From Pseudomonadota bacterium (GTDB taxonomy: Bacteria > Pseudomonadota > Alphaproteobacteria > Rhizobiales > Hyphomicrobiaceae), in contig JAKALI010000062.1 in the NCBI GenBank assembly GCA_021813195.1, forward strand, positions 1 to 12,070: a stretch of DNA of 12,070 nucleotides, written 5' to 3'. Both the position numbers and the translations under genes were made by a program. Each line of letters starts with the position of its first letter. Position 1 is the stretch's first letter. Positions 1-6,107 of the stretch are shown piece by piece. Under the pieces are notes generated by a model that was not told the origin of the DNA, did no database searches, and saw only the letters and a program-made list of their open reading frames with translations.

Positions 1-426
1 GGGACGAGCAGCGGGCGCGGATGGTGAAGCAGGGCGGATTTCACCGCGAAGATCCGTGGGATGATTGGTTTCGGGTGCGGGTGCCGCAGGATGCCGGGCA
101 GGCGTTGCGCCGGGTTGGCGCAGCTGCACATCCACGCGTTCGGCGCCTTTGAACTCGACACGGCTGCACAGAAGCAGATCGTCGATATAGTGCGACTGGA
201 TCCAATTGCGCAGGAATTTTACTGGCACCGATGCAACGACCGTGCGGCCATCGAAACTGTCGAAATCGAGCGATTTGAACCAGCTCATGTAGATGTCTTC
301 GCCGAGGCGCGCACGCAGTGCAGCGTGAACTTTGCGGCCGCGCGGCTCCTCGCTCAACGGCTTTGCCGGATCCGTCTTCGGCGTGTCGGTCTTTGGCGCG
401 TCATTCAGCGCGTGCGCTGTCTGCAT
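1..426 (-). CDS. dnaA: Chromosomal replication initiator protein DnaA, N-terminal part (runs off left edge)
   Basis: DnaA binds the chromosomal origin, opens it and helps load the replicative helicase. Only the first 142 codons are present; the frame is open to base 1. Residues about 32-101 form domain I, the helicase-loading and self-interaction domain. The diagnostic stretches are GEDIYMSWFKSL (42-53) and PVKFLRNWIQSHYIDDLL (68-85). From about residue 103 the sequence turns Pro/Ala-rich, as expected for the flexible domain II linker. The AAA+ and DNA-binding domains lie outside the window. The first 30 residues are a hydrophilic extension with a small PKTD duplication. The start is taken as ATG at 426. 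An in-frame GTG at 435 is also possible, because GTGGAG just before the ATG sits close for a ribosome binding site. An in-frame stop at 454-456 bounds the N-terminus. Identity is secure from the domain I pattern; the exact start is not. Confidence 0.93.
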   Translation of the reverse strand, partial: MQTAHALNDAPKTDTPKTDPAKPLSEEPRGRKVHAALRARLGEDIYMSWFKSLDFDSFDGRTVVASVPVKFLRNWIQSHYIDDLLLCSRVEFKGAERVDVQLRQPGATPARHPAAPAPETNHPTDLRGEIRPASPSAPAARP

Positions 427-539
427 CTTCTCCACCCCGCTCTCATTGTTCCATCAGCCTTCATGGTCCGACACAGCTCCGCCCTCGACCGTTCGCCCCT
501 GCCAACGGCGGCCTCTGCATCGACGTTCTTAAAGTCCTT

Positions 540-562
540 GGGACGTGCCCTTGTTACGTCCC
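540..562. repeat. Inverted repeat upstream of dnaA (7-bp arms)
   Basis: GGGACGT at 540-546 and ACGTCCC at 556-562 are perfect inverted arms around a 9-base spacer. The element lies about 115-135 bp upstream of the dnaA start codon. It could be a dyad operator or a stem-loop in the dnaA leader. There is no T run, so it does not look like a terminator. Function is inferred only. Confidence 0.45.
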
Positions 563-737
563 GCTCCGCCTGGTGCCCTCTCGATTGACCAGGCGCGGTT
601 GTTCATGACGGGTGTAGGTCGTCAGGGTCGCCTCCAAGCCGCTCCCCGTGTGCAATGCGCGGTTTGGAGTCCTCGCGTCGCACGCTGCTGGCCCACAACG
701 ACCCAACGTGATTACCGTCGACACGGGTCGGCAACTC

Positions 738-771
738 GCAATCGAGGTGCTGCTCGATGTTGCTCGATTGC
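738..771. repeat. Inverted repeat GCAATCGAG / CTCGATTGC with internal CTCGAT copy
   Basis: GCAATCGAG at 738-746 and CTCGATTGC at 763-771 are perfect 9-bp inverted arms separated by 16 bases. The spacer carries another CTCGAT (753-758), so TGCTCGAT occurs twice with exactly one 10-bp period (751-758 and 761-768). The mix of direct and inverted copies resembles a protein-binding array or a stable RNA hairpin. It is about 310-345 bp upstream of dnaA. No family was recognised. Confidence 0.45.
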
Positions 772-1362
772 CTGGGCGCGGATCTACCAAGTGCCAAACC
801 AGTATAGGATCGGCCGGCCACCATGTGCACCGCGGGTCTGCTCGCGAACACGTCGCTTCGTCTTGTAACGCTCGGCCGAGACATCACCGACTCGCCCTGG
901 CCGAAACGAAGTGCCCGCACGACACTCGACGTCTCTATAGGTTCGGAGAGCGCCCTGTCAGAGCTGTTTCCGAAGCGGACGTGGGAACCTGAACTGATCA
1001 TCGACTGAGGACTCCACAACCACACAGGCGTTCGTCATTCGCATGATAAATCACCACCATCCCACCGACAGGTTACTGGTGAGGGGCCAGAGCCTGGAGC
1101 AGTGGGACGACGCCGAACTGTCCAACGATCCGCTGCCGAGCCGTGCAGCCGCTCAACCGGTCAGAGCGCTCCAAAGGCCCCTTTCGGTTTAACGCCTGCC
1201 GACAATCTGCCGAGTCCGGCGGCCAAGAAGGCCTATTCGGACGAGACTAATCGACAAACGCAGATCGTACGCTGGACGCCACTTGATTGAGAGACGGATG
1301 ATACGCGTCACCTCGAATGACACTACTCAGCACGGGCCTAACTACGCGGCCGGCGAGGCTTG

Positions 1363-1377
1363 TTAACTACCTCGTAA
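1363..1377 (+). promoter_or_regulatory. CtrA-like motif TTAA-N7-GTAA
   Basis: TTAA at 1363-1366 and GTAA at 1374-1377 are separated by exactly 7 bases. This is one mismatch from the TTAA-N7-TTAA site of the alphaproteobacterial cell-cycle regulator CtrA. It is a short degenerate motif and could occur by chance. Its position in the gene-poor dnaA upstream region, within a window that also encodes a CpdR-like protein, is the only added support. Confidence 0.2.
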
Positions 1378-1830
1378 TGGTTTTGTGCGCAAGCGCGCCG
1401 GTCCATCGCGCAGCAACGGTCAACGATCTGAAATACAAAGCTTCTTTTCAGGCGGCCCAACTGTTTGATGTCACGAAGACCAGGTCGATCTCCTTGATAG
1501 AAAAACAAGAATCCTGGCCAGCTGCAAAGCTGCTGCGAACGACTCAAAAATGTCGGTCCGGCAGCACTTTTTTTGTCGCTCGCGCCAGCGCCCCGCGCGA
1601 TGTTTCAACAAGGCGTTGCTGCAAACATTGCTGAATCCACGAGTTAGCCTTGTTCAGAAATCTAAACCATGCACCAAAGATGGCTTCTCTTGTGGCGAAC
1701 ATGACACAACCATGAATTTGAATCGGAAATTCGAAACCACGTCGTACTTACATTGGCCATCAGAGGTCGGCGCGATTCCATTGCGCGGCGCGCTCGCAGC
1801 AACGACGGCTCAGGGAACGGCCGGCGACAT

Positions 1831-2958
1831 TTATAGGTTGCCCTTGCGCTGCTGAATCATCATGTACGTGTCTGAGGTATGTTCGGCCAATTGATGCCAC
1901 AGATAGCTTTCGCGGCGCACCGCCGTCATTGCCTCGTAGGCTGTCTTGAAGTCCTGGTTTTTGGCCGAGAGTTCGGCGTAGACGCTGTTGGAGGCCGCGA
2001 GACATGCATCCAACACGTCTTCACTGAACGGCCGCAATAGAGCTCCTTTACGGGCGAGACTTCGTAGAGCCGCTGGATTCTGCGTGTCATAGCGCGCGAG
2101 CATGATCGTATTGGCTGTATGCGCCGCCGCCCGCACGATGGCCTGATAGGATTTCGGCAAGTCCTGCCACTTCTCCAAATTGAAAAAGAAATGCAGCATC
2201 GCTTGGCCTTCCCACCAACCTGGGTAGTAGTAGTACTTGGCGACTCGGGCGAGACCGAGCTTATCGTCATCATACGGTCCGACCCACTCGGCCGCATCGA
2301 TCGTGCCTTTTTCCAGAGCGGGATAAATATCGGACGCAGGGATCTGCTGGGGTACGGCACCGAGCTTGGCGATGACGGCTCCGCCAAAGCCGCCAATGCG
2401 AAATTTCAAACCGCGCCAATCCGCCGCCTTGTTGATTTCGCGGCGAAACCAGCCGCCCATCTGTGCGCCCGAATTACCTCCAGGCAGACCATAAATTTTG
2501 TAGCGGGCGTAAAACGCGTTCATCAGATCGATCCCGCCGCCCTCGTACATCCAGGCGTTTTGCATGCGGCTGTTCAGTCCAAAAGGGACGCCAGTTGCGA
2601 GAGCGAACGTGGGATCCTTGCCCCAATAGTAATACGACGCGGTGTGGCAGCTCTCCACCGTGCCGTCCGAGACCGCGTCGGCGGCCTGCAGACCGCCAAC
2701 AATTTCTCCTGCCGCAAACACCTGGAATTGGAAGCGGCCGTCTGTCATCGCGGAAACAGCGTCGGCAAAGACGTGGGCAGCGCCATGAATGGTGTCGAGG
2801 GATGGGGGAAAACTCGACGTCATGCGCCAGCGCAGTTGAGGCTGACTTGAGACGATCGCGGGCGCGCGCGGTGTCGACGTATCGCACGCAGATAACGCGA
2901 CGCTTGCGCCGCCCGCCGCGGTGGCGGCGATAAAGTTGCGCCGGCTCAGGCGTTTCAA
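1831..2958 (-). CDS. TRAP transporter solute-binding protein (DctP/TakP-like), Tat signal with lipobox
   Basis: A periplasmic receptor that delivers a carboxylate, plausibly a 2-keto acid, to a TRAP permease. It is 375 aa. The start is TTG at 2958, chosen because AGGAGA (2964-2969) lies 5 bases upstream and because it places the twin-arginine motif SRRNFI at residues 5-10. A hydrophobic stretch and LSAC at 22-25 follow, so it may be a Tat-exported lipoprotein. The mature part has DctP-family landmarks: GGWFRREI (168-175), GLKFRIGG (183-190) with the Arg expected to hold the substrate carboxylate, and DIYPALEKGTIDAAEWVGPYD (210-230). The last stretch is typical of the TakP/keto-acid branch. 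No DctQ or DctM membrane genes are nearby, so the permease must be encoded elsewhere or lost. The frame is open upstream to 3327, but that part reads as non-coding and overlaps the promoter. The family call is firm; the substrate is inferred. Confidence 0.9.
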   Translation of the reverse strand: MKRLSRRNFIAATAAGGASVALSACDTSTPRAPAIVSSQPQLRWRMTSSFPPSLDTIHGAAHVFADAVSAMTDGRFQFQVFAAGEIVGGLQAADAVSDGTVESCHTASYYYWGKDPTFALATGVPFGLNSRMQNAWMYEGGGIDLMNAFYARYKIYGLPGGNSGAQMGGWFRREINKAADWRGLKFRIGGFGGAVIAKLGAVPQQIPASDIYPALEKGTIDAAEWVGPYDDDKLGLARVAKYYYYPGWWEGQAMLHFFFNLEKWQDLPKSYQAIVRAAAHTANTIMLARYDTQNPAALRSLARKGALLRPFSEDVLDACLAASNSVYAELSAKNQDFKTAYEAMTAVRRESYLWHQLAEHTSDTYMMIQQRKGNL

Positions 2959-2963
2959 GATGG

Positions 2964-2969
2964 TCTCCT
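2964..2969 (-). promoter_or_regulatory. Ribosome binding site that fixes the TTG start of the TRAP receptor
   Basis: AGGAGA on the minus strand, 5 bases upstream of the TTG at 2958-2956. No ATG or GTG near the Tat motif offers a comparable site, so this decides the start. Confidence 0.75.
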
Positions 2970-2984
2970 GTGACTTGGATTGCC

Positions 2985-3041
2985 CTCGGGATGAGATCGG
3001 GATTATAGAAGTGCAACCGCCTGATCTCAATTCCACCCGAG
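2985..3041. repeat. Two-part inverted repeat around the TRAP promoter, candidate operator
   Basis: TGAGATC at 2992-2998 and GATCTCA at 3023-3029 are perfect inverted 7-bp arms. They are flanked by CTCGGG at 2985-2990 and CCCGAG at 3036-3041, also inverted. One arm overlaps the -35 box and the other covers the predicted transcription start, so a bound regulator would block RNA polymerase. The inner and outer arms are not equally spaced (1 and 6 bases), so they may be two sites rather than one palindrome. No regulator gene is adjacent. Confidence 0.45.
3002..3030 (-). promoter_or_regulatory. Near-consensus sigma-70 promoter for the TRAP receptor gene
   Basis: On the minus strand TTGAGA (3030-3025) and TATAAT (3007-3002) are separated by 17 bases. 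That is 5/6 and 6/6 matches to the housekeeping consensus with ideal spacing. The predicted start of transcription is near 2995, giving a leader of roughly 37 bases before the TTG. Such a strong match is unusual in a GC-rich alphaproteobacterium and suggests high expression when not repressed. Confidence 0.7.
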
Positions 3042-3052
3042 CGCTGCGGCAG

Positions 3053-3072
3053 CCGACCCCGATTTGGGTCGG
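3053..3072. repeat. Hairpin-forming inverted repeat CCGACCC / GGGTCGG
   Basis: Perfect 7-bp arms at 3053-3059 and 3066-3072 with a 6-base loop. It lies between the TRAP promoter and the start of the subtilase-like gene. It could be a second operator in the shared divergent region or a leader hairpin for the plus-strand gene. No T tract follows, so intrinsic termination is unlikely. Confidence 0.45.
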
Positions 3073-3106
3073 AGGGCTGGCCCCGCGTATCCGGTGTGAT
3101 GCTCCC

Positions 3107-3877
3107 ATGGCCGACGAGGAAAATTCGCACACCGAGACGCAAAACGTTCGGCCTTGCCCAGCGCGGAGTGTTCGCGCGCGCCTGGCATGTATTGCGCTTC
3201 GATCCGCCCTCGGGAGCATGGCCGTTGCGCTGGCTGGTTTCAGCGGGCTGGCGCTCAGCGCTCCGGGTGATCCGCGTGTTCCGCCAGGGCGGCATCCAGA
3301 TGGTCTTGTTGTCGGATTTGTCACCACAGGTATCGACTATCGCGTGCCTGAAATCGCCGCGCGATTAGCGCGCGATGGCGAAGGAGAACTCATCGGGTGG
3401 GACCTTGTGGACGACGATCGTACACCCTTCGGGGCCGTCCCCGCAGATCCTCATTTGGTCGCGAGCGGGGATGCGACTGCGGACACTCACCTTCTGCAGC
3501 AACTGATTGCTGAAGCCGCGGGTGGACCCGATCTCGCGTTCGTGCCCGTGCGTGTTGAGGGACAAAATCCGGTCTCGATCGCCAAAGCAATCGCCTTTCT
3601 TGCGCGCACGCCCGCTCAGTACGTCATCGTGCCGATGTGGAGTGCTTCACGGGAGGATTGGGAGCCGTTCCAAAAGGCTGCGGCTAGATTTCCGCACGTG
3701 CGTCTCCTCCTCTCAAACTGCCCGGATCGCCGCGCAACGGACGGCAGTGCCACCTACCCGCGCGATTTAGCGTTGGCAAACGCCGTGTCCGTTGTCGATA
3801 ACACGTACACCGACGACGCTGGTTCCTTGCGGTGGACCCGTCCCCTCGTCGAACGGCCCTGCGAGACGCGCCCGTAA
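3107..3877 (+). CDS. Subtilase-fold-like exported protein, apparently catalytically inactive
   Basis: A 256-aa protein that reads like the N-terminal two thirds of an S8 peptidase domain. After a hydrophilic start and the basic segment RSVRAR (20-25) comes a hydrophobic stretch (about 26-51) ending in ALSAPGD, which suggests a signal peptide or anchor. The segment VVGFVTTGIDYRVPEIA (68-84) matches the region around the catalytic Asp, but Thr73 stands in its place. IGWDLVDDDRTPF (96-108) follows as in subtilases. GDAT (121-124) lies where GHGT with the catalytic His is expected. YPRDLALANAVSVV (217-230) matches the strand before the catalytic Ser region, but the protein ends before any GTS motif. 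ATG 3107 is chosen over the upstream open frame, which crosses the TRAP promoter; an internal ATG at 3222 is also possible. No strong ribosome binding site is seen. It is a real gene by composition, but its function is unknown. Confidence 0.65.
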   Translation: MADEENSHTETQNVRPCPARSVRARLACIALRSALGSMAVALAGFSGLALSAPGDPRVPPGRHPDGLVVGFVTTGIDYRVPEIAARLARDGEGELIGWDLVDDDRTPFGAVPADPHLVASGDATADTHLLQQLIAEAAGGPDLAFVPVRVEGQNPVSIAKAIAFLARTPAQYVIVPMWSASREDWEPFQKAAARFPHVRLLLSNCPDRRATDGSATYPRDLALANAVSVVDNTYTDDAGSLRWTRPLVERPCETRP

Positions 3878-4150
3878 CCGCGCCTGAGGCTCATCACCGC
3901 AATTGCGACCATCAACAGGATCGGGAAACACGATACCAGCACGATTGGAACGTCAAAGCGCGGCGCATTCGCCGACGCGATCGCATGAAGGTCGCCGAGC
4001 ATCGTCTCGTCGGCTGCCCCGTGATGACGCGTAGCCAGGATGCCAACTGGCAGATGGTTGAGAACAGTTATGGCAATCCTCGGTGTGGTCAGCGGCCGTG
4101 CTTCGAGAGGCGGGGCCACACGGGGCAAAGCCGCGCGCGCCCCTCGCGCC

Positions 4151-5842
4151 TTAACGGAATAAGACGAGCGCCTTCTCGAGCGTGATCCAAATTCCCCAAG
4201 CAAGCGGGATGCCAACGAACAGCCAAAACAGCGCCGCCGGAAGGTCGAGGCCGCCGCGTCCGATTCCGAAGGAACCACTGGTCGCCGTCGCTGACGCCGA
4301 CTTCAATTTGGCTTGCTCGGCGGCTACCTCCTCTTCACTCATGTGCCATTTCGGATCAACAGGACGCACCAAGAGATTGGCCACGAAGCCGACGACGAGC
4401 AAACCAGCTAGAATGTAGAAGATCGGCCCGTAGATCTGGTCGAGCGGCACGCCCGCGTTTTTGGCGGATGTCTGCAGCGAATTGACGAGCAGCGGCCCGA
4501 GCAATCCTGCCATCGACCAGGCTGTGAGTAGCCGTCCATGAATGGCCCCGACGAATTGCGTCCCGAACATATCAGCCAAGTAGGCAGGGATCGTCGCAAA
4601 GCCGCCGCCATACATCGAGGCGATGATGCAGATCGCCGCGACGAAAATCGCAAGCGACTTCCACTCCGCAGCGAAGGAAGCGAGAACATAGAGAGCCGTG
4701 CCGAGCGCAAAAAATATGAAATAGGTAATCTTGCGTCCGAGTAGGTCGGACGACGATGCCCAAATGATGCGGCCGAAAATGTTGAACAGCGACATGAGGC
4801 CAACGAAACCAGCACCGATGGCCACCACGGCCGCAAGCAGGGCTTCATCTGCGCGGATTTCCGCGTAGCCAAGTTCGGGCTTACCCACGAGATGCCCCGC
4901 GAACGTTTCCTGCAGCATCGGCGACGCCGCACCAATCACACCGATGCCCGCTGAGACGTTCATGCACAGGATGATCCACAACAGCCAGAATTGCGGGGTC
5001 TTGTGGGCGTTGTTGAGATGGACATGCTTTGAGGTGATCATGGAATTGGAATTGGCCGGCGGCGTCCATCCTTCGGGCTTCCAACCGACGGGCGGGATGC
5101 GGTAGCGAAATGACCCGATCGTCATGAAGACGGCATAAATGATGGCCATGGCCACGAACGTCTCCCACACTCCGGGTGTGGACGGGGTCTTGAAATAATT
5201 CATGAGCGTGGTCGCGAGTGGTGAGCCGACCATGGCGCCGCCGCCGAAGCCCATGATGGCCATGCCGGTCGCCATGCCGCGCCGATCGGGGAACCATTTG
5301 ATGAGGGTGGAGACAGGGGAGATGTATCCCAGACCTAGTCCAATGCCGCCGATTACACCCGAGCCGAGCCACATCATCCAAAGCTGATGCGTGTAAACGC
5401 CGAGGGCCGAAATTAGAAGGCCACCGCACCAGCACAGCGTTGACACCAAACCGGCCTTGAGGGGACCGGCGCGTTCCAGCCATCCGCCCCAGGTGGCGGC
5501 TGCGATACCAAGCACGACGAAAAAGAAGGTATACATCCAGCCCAGATCGAACCGGGTCCAATTGCAATCGGTAGCCCACAGCGAGCGAGTCAAGGTGTCT
5601 GTGACCTGCGTCCAGAAATCGGTTGCCGTTGAGCAACTCGCCAGTGGCACACCCGAAGCATCAAGCAGCGCCCCTTCCAGCGGCTTCCAAAACACGGAAA
5701 ACCCATAGGCCATGCCGATGCACAAATGGATGCATAGCGCCGCAGGCGGCACCATCCAGCGATTGAAGCCGGGCCCGGCAACGATCCGCTCGCGATCGAG
5801 CCAGCCTGCACCATTCGCGCCCGCACTGCCTGAGACCGCCAT
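4151..5842 (-). CDS. MFS transporter, oxalate/formate antiporter (OFA) family
   Basis: A 563-aa inner-membrane secondary carrier, longer than the usual 12-TM MFS protein. The first membrane segment (about 31-51) is followed by a long loop with two cysteines (Cys70, Cys93), then LGWMYTFFF. The MFS signature between TM2 and TM3 is loosely present, and IKWFPDRRGMATGMAIMGFGGGA (181-203) is typical of OFA members. The second half has GRIIWASSSDLLGRK (357-371), the repeat of the MFS loop motif. After the main domain a Ser/Ala-rich linker (about 513-525) leads to one more hydrophobic segment (533-561). This tail resembles the separate small MFS subunit found next to some OFA carriers, so it may be a fusion. 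ATG 5842 is chosen because a G/A-rich run directly precedes it and the 24 residues upstream look non-coding. The substrate is likely a small carboxylate such as oxalate or formate, but this is not proven. Confidence 0.88.
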   Translation of the reverse strand: MAVSGSAGANGAGWLDRERIVAGPGFNRWMVPPAALCIHLCIGMAYGFSVFWKPLEGALLDASGVPLASCSTATDFWTQVTDTLTRSLWATDCNWTRFDLGWMYTFFFVVLGIAAATWGGWLERAGPLKAGLVSTLCWCGGLLISALGVYTHQLWMMWLGSGVIGGIGLGLGYISPVSTLIKWFPDRRGMATGMAIMGFGGGAMVGSPLATTLMNYFKTPSTPGVWETFVAMAIIYAVFMTIGSFRYRIPPVGWKPEGWTPPANSNSMITSKHVHLNNAHKTPQFWLLWIILCMNVSAGIGVIGAASPMLQETFAGHLVGKPELGYAEIRADEALLAAVVAIGAGFVGLMSLFNIFGRIIWASSSDLLGRKITYFIFFALGTALYVLASFAAEWKSLAIFVAAICIIASMYGGGFATIPAYLADMFGTQFVGAIHGRLLTAWSMAGLLGPLLVNSLQTSAKNAGVPLDQIYGPIFYILAGLLVVGFVANLLVRPVDPKWHMSEEEVAAEQAKLKSASATATSGSFGIGRGGLDLPAALFWLFVGIPLAWGIWITLEKALVLFR

Positions 5843-6107
5843 CCTTCCCCCCAAGTGTTTCTTGCGCCAGCCCGCCACCGGCTTGTGTTGCGCGTGCGAA
5901 CGCGCGGGCTGCATTCAACTTTTGGCCAATATCCCTAGCCCGAGCCAAGGAAACCGACAAGCGCAAGACGCGGGCGGCCTGCTTGCGTTCTGCCGCGGCG
6001 ATTAGACAATGTTGCCCGGCGTGGGCCGGAGGCTCTTGCGCTGGGTTGGTCATCGGGTAGTCTTAGCCACCCAGTCTCCAACAGTTGCCAAGTCCAACTG
6101 ACAGCGC

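Larger units (their letters stand above)
427..1830. other. Long gene-poor region upstream of dnaA
   Basis: About 1.4 kb between the dnaA start and the 3' end of the TRAP binding-protein gene. I find no reading frame with a recognisable family. The frames that exist (for example plus-strand 823-1008, 1317-1634 and 1550-1855) have shadow-like composition and no good ribosome binding site. The small ribosomal protein gene rpsT, often found upstream of dnaA in this class, is not visible. No copy of the DnaA box TTATCCACA or its complement was found by eye. What the region does hold is inverted repeats at 540-562 and 738-771, a 10-bp-period direct repeat TGCTCGAT at 751-768, a CtrA-like motif at 1363-1377, nine GANTC sites, and a possible frameshifted small ORF at 1043-1290. 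The part from about 1400 to 1760 looks more AT-rich than its surroundings. A regulatory leader, a decayed gene or an uncharacterised small RNA are all possible. Confidence 0.6.

Noticed and set aside
61..588. Plus-strand open frame of 175 codons over the dnaA start
   Set aside because: It is antisense to dnaA domain I, which is unmistakable on the minus strand; the plus-strand protein has shadow composition.
1537..1576. Intrinsic terminator before a run of T (1568-1574)
   Set aside because: The bases before the T run do not form a stable perfect stem, and no upstream plus-strand gene needs a terminator there.
427..1830. Chromosomal origin of replication
   Set aside because: No consensus or one-mismatch DnaA box was seen; the nearest matches (around 1012-1018 and 1633-1640) share only about 6 of 9 bases.
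1814..1840. EcfG-type stress promoter (GGAAC with GGTT 17 bases later, plus strand)
   Set aside because: It points antisense into the TRAP receptor gene, has an imperfect second box, and no plus-strand gene follows.
2959..3327. N-terminal extension of the TRAP receptor frame
   Set aside because: It would cover the promoter, ribosome binding site and inverted repeats and would place the Tat motif more than 120 residues into the protein.
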